From: Geodermatophilus dictyosporus
Lineage (GTDB): Bacteria; Actinomycetota; Actinomycetes; Mycobacteriales; Geodermatophilaceae
NCBI RefSeq assembly: GCF_900115505.1
Contig: NZ_FOWQ01000001.1
Span: 434,001-498,000, forward strand
Direction: 5' to 3'
Length of the DNA stretch: 64,000 nucleotides
Position numbers and translations under genes: made by a program. This document shows positions 26,193 to 34,537 of this stretch, piece after piece. Every line of letters starts with the position of its first letter. The stretch's first letter is position 1. The notes beneath the pieces are model-generated. The model was not told the origin of the DNA, searched no databases, and saw only the letters and a program-made list of their open reading frames with translations.

Positions 26193-27074
26193 TCACGGGG
26201 CGGTTGCTGCGATGTGCCGGCCCCAGTGCGGCCGGCGGCCGTCGACGTCGGTCAGGCCGTACTCCTCGGCCAGGTCCCAGCTGGTGTGGACGAGCCCGGC
26301 CCGGGCGGCGATGTCGGGATCAGCGGCCAGGGCGGCGACCGCCCGGCCGACGAAGCGCGGGGTCTCGGAGGAGGCGAAGTGCGGATCCCGCCGGGCGCCG
26401 TCGCGCCAGTCGGCCTCGGTGACCCCGAAGATCTCGAGCATGGCCTCCGAGCGGAGGAAGCCCGGCGTGACCGCCAGCACCGTCACCCCTTGCGGCCTGA
26501 GTTCCTCCGCCATGGCGAAGGCCAGGCGGTTGACCACCGTCTTGACGAGGTCGTAGCCGAGGCTGCCGCGGTAGCCCTCGCCGGTTCCGTCAGTGACCTC
26601 GACGACGAGGCCGCGGTGCTGGTCCAGCATCAGCGGCACGAGGTGCTGGCTGGTCAGCAGATGGGTGACGACCGCCTGCTGCCACAACTGCTGCACCTTG
26701 CCCAGGTCCAGGCGCCAGAACGGCGTGTCCCACTCGGTGAGGGGATCGCCGCCCCAGACGTCGTTGACGAGCACGTCGAGTCGGCCGTGGTCGCGCCGCA
26801 CCCGGTCGGCCAGCGCAGCGACGTCCTCGGACCGGGAGTGGTCCACCCGCAGCGCGATCCCGCTGCCGCCGGTGGTGGTGACCAGCTCGGCGGTCTCCTC
26901 GATGGTCTCGGGGCGGTTCATCGGGGAGCGCCCGTGCCGGGTGCTGCGGCCGGTGACGTAGACGGTGGCGCCGGCGGCGCCCAGCTCGACGGCGATTCCT
27001 CGGCCTGCTCCCCGCGTGGCGCCGGCGACGACGGCGACCTGTCCGGCGAGGGGTCGGTTTCGTGTCCTGTCCAT
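26193..27074 (-). CDS. SDR family oxidoreductase (DHRS1-like)
   Basis: 293 residues. Rossmann motif GATRGAGRG near residue 17, NDVWGG in the NAG-equivalent position, and YDLVK (YxxxK). The catalytic Ser position, 13 residues before Tyr, is a Thr (VTDGT), so activity or substrate may differ from classical SDRs. The ATG at 27074 is chosen because it precedes the Rossmann core directly and an AGGTCTTCC-type upstream region separates it from the operator. It is transcribed towards the MFS gene and away from the TetR gene, so TetR probably represses it. The substrate is unknown. Confidence 0.83.
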   Translation of the reverse strand: MDRTRNRPLAGQVAVVAGATRGAGRGIAVELGAAGATVYVTGRSTRHGRSPMNRPETIEETAELVTTTGGSGIALRVDHSRSEDVAALADRVRRDHGRLDVLVNDVWGGDPLTEWDTPFWRLDLGKVQQLWQQAVVTHLLTSQHLVPLMLDQHRGLVVEVTDGTGEGYRGSLGYDLVKTVVNRLAFAMAEELRPQGVTVLAVTPGFLRSEAMLEIFGVTEADWRDGARRDPHFASSETPRFVGRAVAALAADPDIAARAGLVHTSWDLAEEYGLTDVDGRRPHWGRHIAATAP

Positions 27075-27092
27075 GGAAGACCTCCCAGCCAA

Positions 27093-27114
27093 AGTAAACA
27101 ACCGTTCGTTTACT
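27093..27114. promoter_or_regulatory. Palindromic TetR-type operator
   Basis: AGTAAAC and GTTTACT form a perfect 7-base inverted repeat separated by 8 bases (AACCGTTC), in the only AT-rich stretch between the divergent SDR and TetR genes. It lies 18 bases from the SDR ATG and 30 from the TetR ATG. Confidence 0.7.
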
Positions 27115-27143
27115 AACGCAAGATGGTCGCTTAGTCTCCTTGC

Positions 27144-27773
27144 ATGCCCCGCCCGAGGACCGTCAGCGACGGCGAGATCCTGGCTGCCGCGGCCGTGGTC
27201 ATCGGCGAGATCGGGCCCGACCGGCTGACCCTGGGGGACGTCGGCCGCAGGGTGGGACTTGCCCCGGCCACCCTGCTCCAGCGTTTCGGCTCACGGCGGG
27301 AGCTGCTGCTCGCGCTCGCGGGACACGACGTCGACGCCGTTCCTGCGCGGCTGCGCACCGCGGCATCCGCCCCGGGCAGCCTGCTCGACGCGCTCGTCGC
27401 GGCACTCGTCGACACGGCGTCGCACATCGACAGCCCCGCCCGGTTCGCCAACCATCTGGCGTTCCTGCTCAAGGACCTCGCCGACCCGGATTTCCAGGCC
27501 ATCACGCACCGGTACGGCGCAGGGGTCACCGCCGCCATCCGCGACGTCCTCGCCGCCGCGGCGGACCGCGGTGAACTGGACGCCGACGCCGACGCCGACG
27601 CCGACGTCGACGCCTTGGCGCACCTGGTGCACGTCGTCTACAACGGGGCGCTCGTCACCTGGGGCATGACCTCGAGCGGGCAGCCGGCCGACCGCGTCGG
27701 GCAGCACCTGCGCCAGGTGCTGGCGCCCTACCGGGCGGCGGGCGGCCGTCGAGCGGTCGCCGGATCGGCCTGA
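27144..27773 (+). CDS. TetR-family transcriptional regulator
   Basis: 209 residues. The N-terminal helix-turn-helix is LGDVGRRVGLAPATLLQRFGSRRELLLAL, where the usual Tyr before the phosphate-contact Phe is Gln. The C-terminal ligand domain has a DADADADADVDA stretch encoded by a GACGCC repeat (about 27580-27615). It is divergent from the SDR-MFS pair across the palindrome at 27093-27114, the classic layout of a TetR that represses a detoxification operon and itself. Confidence 0.87.
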   Translation: MPRPRTVSDGEILAAAAVVIGEIGPDRLTLGDVGRRVGLAPATLLQRFGSRRELLLALAGHDVDAVPARLRTAASAPGSLLDALVAALVDTASHIDSPARFANHLAFLLKDLADPDFQAITHRYGAGVTAAIRDVLAAAADRGELDADADADADVDALAHLVHVVYNGALVTWGMTSSGQPADRVGQHLRQVLAPYRAAGGRRAVAGSA

Positions 27774-28108
27774 TCCGTGGGGCAGGCAGGTGGTCCAGTG
27801 GCCGGTTCACCAAGGCCTCAGCACCTCCCGATGGCGCCCTGGGGCTGCAGGTGCAGGAGGAATGAACAGCCGTCGAGCTCGTCCTCCCCGGACGCTGTCG
27901 GACTATGAGGCGGTGCTCACGATCTGCGAGCGCCTTCACGGGACAGCCGGGTCCTCCCTGGTCGGATCCTCCACAGGCTGACGTGCATCCACAGATCGCC
28001 CGGGCCGGCGGCTGAGCGGCGTCAGCGCCGGTACGCCGTTACAGGGGGCATCCGCGGCGACGAAGCGGGTCCCTCGACCGCGGCCGTGACGGGGAGGGGG
28101 GGCAGTGG
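27774..28108. other. Gap before recombinase gene, no element seen
   Basis: 335 bases with no credible gene, repeat or strong hairpin. A GGGGAGGGGGG run at 28090-28100 serves as the ribosome binding region of the recombinase. Confidence 0.5.
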
Positions 28109-29314
28109 GTGGCCGACAAGCGGCGACGCGACAAGGGCGACGGCGGGATCAGTGAACACCGGACGAGGGCCGGCCCGCGCTTCCTGATCAAGTACGCAGT
28201 GCAGCGTGAGGACGGGACGACTCGGGTCGTCCTCAAGCATGGCTCCGTGAACAGGCGAGATGCCGCGGTCGCCCTGCGTGCCGAGCTCCGCAAGGCCGAA
28301 CTGGGGGAGTGGGTCGAGCCGTCCGAGCAGCGCCTGGACGCCTGTCTCGCCGAGTGGACACAGACCCAACGGCTGAGTCCTTCCACGCGCGCGTCGTACC
28401 TGAGGAGCATCCGGCTGCACATCGACCCTCACCTGGGAGCGCATCGGGTCACCCGCCTCACCGGCCCGATGGTCGACACCTGGATGCGCAAGTTGGAGGC
28501 GACCGGCCGGGCCGACGGCACAGGCGGTCTCGCACCCCGGACGGTGCGCTACGTGTTCACCATCCTGCGGTCGGCCCTCGGTGACGCGGTCAGGCAGGGA
28601 CGGCTGGCGGTCGACCCGACCGACCGCGCCACCCCACCGAGCCCGGCCGAGGCCCGTCCTCCCGAGATGCAGGCGTGGACCGCGCCCGAGCTCGCCCAGT
28701 TCCTCCTCCGCTGGGCCGACGACCAGGACCCTGACCTGACCATGAGCTGGCGGCTGCTCGCCGCGACCGGGGTGCGCCGCGGGAAGGCGCTGGCCCTGCG
28801 CCGGCGGGATGTCGACCTGGACGCCGCGCGGATCGCGGTGCGCCGCAGCGTCGAGGTGGTGGAGCGGAAGGGCGCCGGCGAGGAACTGGTCGAGGGACCG
28901 ACCAAGACCGGTCAGGCGAGGGTCGTCGACCTCGACGCCGGAACCGTGGCCGCCCTGCGCGCCTACTGGACCGCTCGCGGGCAACTGACCCCGGACCTGG
29001 TGCGCGACACGGCGGTAGTGCTGAGCAACCTCGACGGCAGCCACCGGCACCCGGAGCGGTTCTCCCGTCGCTTCACCGCTCAGGTGGCCCGGGCGCGCAG
29101 GGCCCTGGGAGAGCACCAGTTGCCGATGATCCGGCTGCACGACCTGCGCCACACACACGCCACCCTGCTGTTGGCCGACGGTGTGCCGGTCAAGGTCGTC
29201 TCCGAGCGTCTGGGGCACGCGAGCGCCACCATCACGCTGACCGTCTACCAGCACGTGCACCCGGGCATGGGCCGGCAGGCCGCCGACCGGTTCGCCGCCC
29301 TGCTGGAGAGCTGA
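28109..29314 (+). CDS. int: Tyrosine recombinase (integrase), intact
   Basis: 401 residues. An N-terminal arm-binding-like region (PGP...RFLIKYAVQREDG) and SAM-like core-binding domain (about 70-160) precede the catalytic domain with the full set R223 (TGVRRGK), H344-x-x-R347 (HDLRHT), H370 (LGHAS) and nucleophile Y380 (TVYQH). The tail is conserved with the two decayed copies at 18.2 and 10.6 kb. The stop lies about 100 bases from the tRNA-Leu 3' end, so this enzyme probably uses that tRNA as its attachment site. The GTG start has a G-rich ribosome binding site. All catalytic residues are present, so the enzyme may still be active. Confidence 0.93.
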   Translation: MADKRRRDKGDGGISEHRTRAGPRFLIKYAVQREDGTTRVVLKHGSVNRRDAAVALRAELRKAELGEWVEPSEQRLDACLAEWTQTQRLSPSTRASYLRSIRLHIDPHLGAHRVTRLTGPMVDTWMRKLEATGRADGTGGLAPRTVRYVFTILRSALGDAVRQGRLAVDPTDRATPPSPAEARPPEMQAWTAPELAQFLLRWADDQDPDLTMSWRLLAATGVRRGKALALRRRDVDLDAARIAVRRSVEVVERKGAGEELVEGPTKTGQARVVDLDAGTVAALRAYWTARGQLTPDLVRDTAVVLSNLDGSHRHPERFSRRFTAQVARARRALGEHQLPMIRLHDLRHTHATLLLADGVPVKVVSERLGHASATITLTVYQHVHPGMGRQAADRFAALLES

Positions 29315-29375
29315 GGGCGAGGCGACAAGTATCAGATAGGTATCACAAGGTGCTGTTGACCTTGAGACGACGCCG

Positions 29376-29430
29376 CCCCCGGCTCCTGACCTGCAGGAAC
29401 ACCGGGGCGGTGCTGTGTCCGAGGGGGGAC
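29376..29430. repeat. att-like repeat A at the tRNA-Leu 3' end
   Basis: Covers the last bases of the tRNA (TGTCCGAGGGG on this strand) and the downstream hairpin (CCCCGG...TTCCT / AGGAG...CCGGGG on the tRNA strand). The hairpin probably terminates tRNA transcription. The same block, minus the rest of the tRNA, is found at four other sites in this window. Confidence 0.85.
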
Positions 29431-29500
29431 TTGAACCCCCACGCCCGATAAAGGGCACTAGCACCTCAAGCTAGCGCGTCTGCCATTCCGCCACCCGGAC
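29416..29500 (-). tRNA. tRNA-Leu(GAG)
   Basis: 85 bases on the minus strand. Acceptor stem GTCCGGG pairs with CTCGGAC, followed by discriminator A; the CCA is not encoded. The anticodon stem CTAGC/GCTAG holds the loop TTGAGGT, giving anticodon GAG. A long variable arm (GTGCCCTTTATCGGGC) marks a class II tRNA, and the T-loop is GTTCAAGTC. It reads leucine CUC/CUU codons. The 3' end is the integration target of the adjacent island. Confidence 0.95.
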
Positions 29501-29516
29501 GAGTGCAGCGCAGAGC

Positions 29517-30617
29517 TTACCCGACCGACGGCGCGGCTTCGTGCGCCCCCCGCCGCCGCGGCACGGCCGGGTGCGGAGCGACGGGCGGCGCCACCGCCAC
29601 CCGCCCGCGGCCGGCCCGCTTGGCCGCGTACAACGCCCGGTCGGCAGCCGAGTACAGGTCCCGGACGTCGAGCACCGAGCCGGCGGTGTGCGCCACGCCC
29701 AGGCTCACCGACACGGGGAGGGACGTCCCGTCGGGCAGCGACAGCGGCGTCGCGCGGACGGCGTCGAGCACCCGTGCGGCGCGCCCGGCAGCCACGTCGG
29801 CAGGGCAGTTCGGCAGCAGGACGGCGAGCTCGTCGCCACCGAGCCGGGACAGGACGGCGTCCTCGGCGCGGACCTGCTCGCGGAGCACACCCGCCAGGTG
29901 CACGAGGACCGCGTCACCCACCGGGTGGCCGTGCGCGTCGTTGATCTGCTTGAACGTGTCGACGTCGATGAGCAGCAGCGCGGTGCCCGACGACGTCCGC
30001 CGCGACCGCTGCCCGGCCAGCGCCTGGTCGAAGACGCGGCGGTTGACCAGCCCGGTCAGCGCGTCCACCTCCGCCTGCTCCTGCAGGGCCGCGACCAGCC
30101 GTGCCTGCGTCGCCGCGGCCCGGCACAGGACCACGGCGACGACGACGAGGACGGCCCCCGAGAACACGACGTCGGTCAGCGCCGCCTCGAGCGGGAGCAG
30201 GAGCAGCGCCGTGACCGCGTCGGCGACCACGGCCGCCCCCGTCACCAGGACGACGCCCCCGCGTTCGAGGTGCACGGCGGTCCACAGGACCGGGAAGGTG
30301 AGGAAGGCGTGCGCGGCGACGGAGCTGTCGGCGGTGACCAGCCGCAGCCCGCAGACGAGCAGGACGCCGACGAGCGCCGCCACCGCTCCCGCGTGCACGC
30401 GGTCGAGCCGGGCGGCCGGCACGAGCCGGAAGACCACGGCCGCTGCCACGAGCAGGACGACCACCGCCCAGGAGACGGCGGTCTCCGTCCCGCCCAGGGC
30501 GCCCGCCTCGACGAGCGTCCACGCGGAGACGGCGACCGCGCACACCACGAGGAGCGGCACGGCACTGCGCGCGGCCGCGAGGGGGTCGCGCGCCCGCAGG
30601 GACGTCAGCGGGCTCAC
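29517..30617 (-). CDS. Membrane GGDEF diguanylate cyclase
   Basis: 366 residues. The N-terminal 190 are hydrophobic with about six membrane segments and no recognised sensor domain. A GGDEF domain follows: LTGLVNRRVFD, DVDTFKQINDAHGH and the active loop SRLGGDELAVL (260-264), with a late SVSLGVA. All catalytic residues for c-di-GMP synthesis from two GTP are present. The inhibitory I-site RxxD (RAED) sits one residue further from GGDEL than the consensus, so product inhibition may be weak. It lies just outside the island, 16 bases from the tRNA. Confidence 0.88.
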   Translation of the reverse strand: MSPLTSLRARDPLAAARSAVPLLVVCAVAVSAWTLVEAGALGGTETAVSWAVVVLLVAAAVVFRLVPAARLDRVHAGAVAALVGVLLVCGLRLVTADSSVAAHAFLTFPVLWTAVHLERGGVVLVTGAAVVADAVTALLLLPLEAALTDVVFSGAVLVVVAVVLCRAAATQARLVAALQEQAEVDALTGLVNRRVFDQALAGQRSRRTSSGTALLLIDVDTFKQINDAHGHPVGDAVLVHLAGVLREQVRAEDAVLSRLGGDELAVLLPNCPADVAAGRAARVLDAVRATPLSLPDGTSLPVSVSLGVAHTAGSVLDVRDLYSAADRALYAAKRAGRGRVAVAPPVAPHPAVPRRRGAHEAAPSVG

Positions 30618-30750
30618 CTCCAGGGGTCGGGAGGCCGGGCCGTCGCGTGCGCGGCCGTCGGCGGCGGGAGGATAACCAGGTCAGGGGACGGTCCGCCCTC
30701 GGTGATCCACCGTCGCGACGACGGATCGGCGGACGCCCTACGCTCTCCAG

Positions 30751-32070
30751 GTGGAGAGCGAAGGTCCCGTCCAGGCCCAGGCCGAGGTCGCCGAACTGCT
30801 CAGCGACCTCATCCGGATCGACACGACCAACACCGGCGACACCGCCACCAGCGCCGGGGAGCGGGTCGCCGCCGAGTGGGTGGCCGGCAAGCTCGACGAG
30901 GTCGGCATCGGCTCGCAGATCCTCGAGTCCGAGCGGGGGAGGGCCAGCCTCGTCGCCCGCATCCCGGGCACCGACCCCAGCCGCCCGGCGCTGCTGGTGC
31001 ACGGCCACCTCGACGTCGTCCCCGCCGACCCGGCGGAGTGGAGCGTGCACCCGTTCTCCGGCGGGGAGCGCGACGGCTACGTGTGGGGCCGCGGCGCGGT
31101 CGACATGAAGGACATGGACGCGATGGTCCTGGCCCTCGTGCGCGACTGGGCCCGCACCGGCGTGCAGCCGCCGCGCGACATCGTGCTCGCCTACGTCGCC
31201 GACGAGGAGGCCGGCGGCGCGCTCGGCGCCCGCTGGCTGGTCGACGAGCACCCCGACCTGGTCGCCGACTGCTCCGAGGCCATCAGCGAGGTGGGCGGCT
31301 TCAGCATCACCGTCCGCGACGACCTGCGCCTCTACCTCGTGCAGACGGCGGAGAAGGGCCTGGCCTGGATGCGGCTGACCGCCGGCGGACGCCCCGGGCA
31401 CGGCTCGTTCGTCCACGACGACAACGCCGTCACCCGGCTCTGCCAGGCCGTCGCCCGGCTCGGCTCGGCCCGGCTGCCCACCGTGCTCACCCCGCCGATG
31501 CGGGACTTCCTCGCCGCCGTCGAGGACGCCTACGGCGTCGAGATCGACCCCGACCAGCCGGAGGAGGCCCTGGCCCGGCTGGGGAGCATCAGCCGGATGA
31601 TCGGCGCGGCGCTGCGCAACACCGCCAACCCGACGATGCTGCAGGCCGGCTACAAGACCAACGTCATCCCCGGGACCGCGAGCGCCACCGTCGACGGCCG
31701 CTTCCTGCACGGCCAGGAGGAGGAGTTCGAGCGCCAGCTCGCCTCGCTCATCGGCGAGGGCGTCCAGCGCGAGTGGATCGTCCACGACCAGGCCGTGGAG
31801 ACGACGTTCGACGGCCCGCTGGTCGACCAGATGGTCGCGGCGCTCAGGAGCGAGGACGACGGCGCCCGCCCGGTGCCGTTCACCATGAGCGGCGGCACCG
31901 ACGCCAAGAGCTTCCAGCGACTGGGCATGCGCTGCTTCGGCTTCTCCCCGCTGCGGCTGCCCGCCGACCTGGACTTCGCCTCGCTGTTCCACGGCATCGA
32001 CGAGCGGGTACCGGTGGAGTCGCTGCGCTTCGGCGTCCGGGTGCTCGACCGGTTCCTCCGCGCGGTCTAG
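30751..32070 (+). CDS. M20/M25/M40 family metallopeptidase
   Basis: 439 residues, the usual length. Metal ligands are H86-x-D88 (HGHLDVV), D118 (GAVDMKD), E152-E153 (ADEEAGG), and the late His of MSGGTDAKSFQ/HGIDE. These enzymes use two zinc ions to cleave peptide or acyl-amide bonds, and this branch resembles peptidase ArgE/DapE/dipeptidase-like proteins of actinobacteria. The substrate is not predictable. The GTG at 30751 is used because it starts a family-typical N-terminus (VAELLSDLIRIDTTN). It converges with the LysR gene, overlapping it by 4 bases. Confidence 0.88.
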   Translation: MESEGPVQAQAEVAELLSDLIRIDTTNTGDTATSAGERVAAEWVAGKLDEVGIGSQILESERGRASLVARIPGTDPSRPALLVHGHLDVVPADPAEWSVHPFSGGERDGYVWGRGAVDMKDMDAMVLALVRDWARTGVQPPRDIVLAYVADEEAGGALGARWLVDEHPDLVADCSEAISEVGGFSITVRDDLRLYLVQTAEKGLAWMRLTAGGRPGHGSFVHDDNAVTRLCQAVARLGSARLPTVLTPPMRDFLAAVEDAYGVEIDPDQPEEALARLGSISRMIGAALRNTANPTMLQAGYKTNVIPGTASATVDGRFLHGQEEEFERQLASLIGEGVQREWIVHDQAVETTFDGPLVDQMVAALRSEDDGARPVPFTMSGGTDAKSFQRLGMRCFGFSPLRLPADLDFASLFHGIDERVPVESLRFGVRVLDRFLRAV

Positions 32071-32945
32071 CAGGCGGCCCGCAGCGCCTCGAGCGCCGCG
32101 GCCACCGCGGGCACCCGGCGCGCGTCGGGGCGGACGAGGGTCTCCACCACCCGCCCGTCGACGTCGGGCAGGTCGACGGCGGCCACCCCGGGCTGGGCGC
32201 TGACCGCGAGCGCCCAGCTGGGCAGCAGCGCCACGCCGAGCCCGCGCGCGACCAGCCGCTGCACCACCACGTGGTCGTCGGTGGCGAAGCGGACGTCGGG
32301 GACGAACCCGGCCCGTCGCGCGCAGCGCAGCAGGTGCCGGCGGCAGCGGGCGCAGCCGGCGATCCACGGCTCGTCGCGCAGGTCGGCCAGCGCGGCGGGG
32401 GTGGGCGACCCGGCGGGGACGATGGCCTGCACGGGGGAGCGCGTCAGCGGCTCGCGCAGGAGGTCACCGGGGACGTCGTCGCCGTCGTCCTCGTGCCGGA
32501 AGACGACGGCGAGGTCGCTGCCGCCCTCCCGCACCGAGGCCTCGGCCTCCGGCGGCTCCAGCTCGGCGAAGTGCACCTCCAGCGCCGGTGCCCGGTCGCG
32601 CAGCGCCGCCAGCGCCGGGGGCACCAGGACGGCGGCGGCGGTCGGGAACGCGGCGATCCGCACGACCCCGGTGGCCAGCCCGGTCAGCGAGGCCAGGTCC
32701 TGCTCGGCCGCCGCGAGCCGGTCGGCGATCGCCTCGGCGTGGCGCAACAGCCGCCGGCCGGCCTCGGTGAGCGCCACGCCGCGCCCCTCGCGCACGACCA
32801 GCGGGGTGCCGGTCTCGGCCTCCAGCTTCCGGACCTGCTGACTCACCGCCGGCTGGGTCGTTCCCAGGGCCCGTGCGGCGCCGGCCAGCGAGCCGGCGTG
32901 CGCGACCTCGCGGAGGACGAGCAGGCGGCGGGCGTCCACGGGCAC
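32067..32945 (-). CDS. LysR-family transcriptional regulator
   Basis: 292 residues from the GTG at 32945. The N-terminal helix-turn-helix is LLVLREVAHAGSLAGAARAL, then TTQPAVSQQVRKLEAETG, typical LysR. The effector domain follows. The upstream frame to 32993 is open but contains the inverted repeat at 32948-32962, which looks like an operator; the shorter start leaves that site intergenic. It is divergent from the racemase gene, so it probably controls it and itself. Its effector is unknown. Confidence 0.85.
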   Translation of the reverse strand: MPVDARRLLVLREVAHAGSLAGAARALGTTQPAVSQQVRKLEAETGTPLVVREGRGVALTEAGRRLLRHAEAIADRLAAAEQDLASLTGLATGVVRIAAFPTAAAVLVPPALAALRDRAPALEVHFAELEPPEAEASVREGGSDLAVVFRHEDDGDDVPGDLLREPLTRSPVQAIVPAGSPTPAALADLRDEPWIAGCARCRRHLLRCARRAGFVPDVRFATDDHVVVQRLVARGLGVALLPSWALAVSAQPGVAAVDLPDVDGRVVETLVRPDARRVPAVAAALEALRAAC

Positions 32946-32947
32946 AT

Positions 32948-32962
32948 CCAAGCAGCGCTTGG
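32948..32962. promoter_or_regulatory. LysR-type inverted repeat
   Basis: CCAAGCAGCGCTTGG is a perfect 6-base inverted repeat with a 3-base spacer in the region between the LysR and racemase starts. It lies just 2 bases from the proposed LysR start, consistent with autorepression. Confidence 0.45.
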
Positions 32963-33020
32963 GTCCGGTGGTCGATCCCGTCGTCTGGTCCACGAGGTCG
33001 CGTGCCGCCAGCCTGGGGCC

Positions 33021-33719
33021 GTGGAGACGATCGGACTGCTGGGCGGCATGAGCTGGGAGTCGACGGCGCTGTACTACCGGGTGGCCAACGAGCTGGTCCG
33101 CGACCGCCTCGGCGGCCTGGCCAGCGCCTCACTGCTGGTGCGCAGCCTCGACTTCCGCAGCGTGCGCGCCTGCCAGGTGGAGGACCGCTGGGACGACGCC
33201 GCGGCCCTGCTCGCCGCCGAGGCCCGCGCGCTGGAGAGGGCGGGCGCCGGCCTGGTGCTGCTGTGCACCAACTACATGCACCGGGTCGCCCCCGCGGTCG
33301 AGGCCGCGCTGTCGGTGCCCTTCCTGCACATCGCCGACGCGGTGGCCGCGGCCGCGCCGGGACCGGTGGTCGGGCTGCTCGGCACCGCCGGCACCGTGCG
33401 CGCGCCGTTCTACCGCGACCGGCTGGCCGCCCGCGGGCTCACCGTGCTGGTGCCTCCGGCGGACGACGTGGACCGGGTCGACGCCGCCATCTTCGGCGAG
33501 CTGTGCCGCGGCGTCCTCTCCGACGCGACCCGTGCCGACCTGCGCGGGGTGGTCGCCCGCCTCGCCGACCGCGGCGCGCAGGCGGTGGCGCTGAGCTGCA
33601 CCGAGCTCGAGCTGCTGCTCGGCCCGGACGACTCCCCGGTGCCGCTGCTGCCGTCGGCCCGGCTGCACGCGACCGCCGCCGTCGACCGCGCGCTGGCCGT
33701 CCCGGCGGGCGTGGTGTGA
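33021..33719 (+). CDS. Aspartate/glutamate racemase family protein
   Basis: 232 residues. Starts METIGLLGGMSWESTALYY, the family hallmark, and carries the two catalytic cysteines in LLCTNYMH (C82) and LSCTELELLL (C193). It interconverts L- and D-forms of an acidic amino acid without PLP, with the two cysteines acting as acid and base. It is shorter than cell-wall MurI and resembles the YgeA-type broad-specificity racemases. It is divergent from a LysR regulator. The next SDR gene begins 7 bases after the stop. Confidence 0.87.
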   Translation: METIGLLGGMSWESTALYYRVANELVRDRLGGLASASLLVRSLDFRSVRACQVEDRWDDAAALLAAEARALERAGAGLVLLCTNYMHRVAPAVEAALSVPFLHIADAVAAAAPGPVVGLLGTAGTVRAPFYRDRLAARGLTVLVPPADDVDRVDAAIFGELCRGVLSDATRADLRGVVARLADRGAQAVALSCTELELLLGPDDSPVPLLPSARLHATAAVDRALAVPAGVV

Positions 33720-33726
33720 TGCCCGG

Positions 33727-34533
33727 GTGACCTCACCCACACCTCCCGGCCCGGGCTCCGTCGCGCTGATCACCGGGGGCACCGGCGGCTTCGGCCGCGC
33801 GCTGACGCAGCAGCTGCGCGAGCGGGACGTCACCGTCGTCGCCGCCGATCTCGACACCGAGCGCAACCGGTCGGTGGCGCAGGAGCTGGGTGCGCACTTC
33901 GCCGCCCTCGACGTCGCCGACCGGGCGGCCAACGAGGCCGTCGTCGCGCAGGTGGAGGCCGAGCACGGCCGGCTCGACGCCGCCTACCTCAACGCCGGCA
34001 TCTCCGCCGCCAAGAGCGACGACGCCCTCGACCTCGACGAGTTCATGCGCGTGGTGGAGATCGACCTGTTCGGCGTCGTCTACGGCGTGCAGGCCGCGCG
34101 GCCGGCGATCAGACGGGCCGGCGGCGGCGCCATCGTGGTGACCGCCTCGCTGGCCGGCCTCTCGCCCATGGCCACCGACCCCGGCTACAGCGTGGCCAAG
34201 GGCGGCGCGATCGCCTTCGTCCGGTCGATGGCGCCCCGGCTGGCCCGCGAGGGCACCACCATCACCGCGATCTGCCCGGGGTTCGCCGACACCGCGATCA
34301 TCGACCGCATCCGGCACGAGTTCGAGGCGGCGCGGTTCCCGGTGATCCCCGCCGCCGAGGTCGCCGCCGCGATGGTCATGGCGTGGGAGTCCGGCGAGCC
34401 GGGCGCGGCCTACGTCGTCCAGCCCGGCGTCGGCACCGTGCCCTACCGGTTCAAGGGCGTGCCCAGCGCCAGGACGGCGACCGGCGAGACCGCCGTCGTC
34501 CCGGAGGCCCTGCGGCCCCCGTCGATGCGGTGA
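33727..34533 (+). CDS. SDR family oxidoreductase
   Basis: 268 residues. LITGGTGGFGRAL gives TGxxxGxG, D-L-D in AADLDTE after beta-2 suggests NAD preference, LNAGIS is the NAG motif, and Ser (VTASLAG) with YSVAK completes the active site. The substrate is unknown. The GTG start lies 7 bases after the racemase stop, so the two probably form an operon. Confidence 0.85.
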   Translation: MTSPTPPGPGSVALITGGTGGFGRALTQQLRERDVTVVAADLDTERNRSVAQELGAHFAALDVADRAANEAVVAQVEAEHGRLDAAYLNAGISAAKSDDALDLDEFMRVVEIDLFGVVYGVQAARPAIRRAGGGAIVVTASLAGLSPMATDPGYSVAKGGAIAFVRSMAPRLAREGTTITAICPGFADTAIIDRIRHEFEAARFPVIPAAEVAAAMVMAWESGEPGAAYVVQPGVGTVPYRFKGVPSARTATGETAVVPEALRPPSMR

Positions 34534-34537
34534 CCGC

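Noticed and set aside
27144..27773. Assignment of the second TetR regulator to MftR
   Set aside because: It lacks the MftR C-terminal domain pattern seen in the regulator at 17622-18227.
29517..32367. Long overlapping open frames on the opposite strand of the GGDEF and peptidase genes
   Set aside because: They are GC-driven shadows, rich in Arg, Pro and Gly, with no domain and no start signal.
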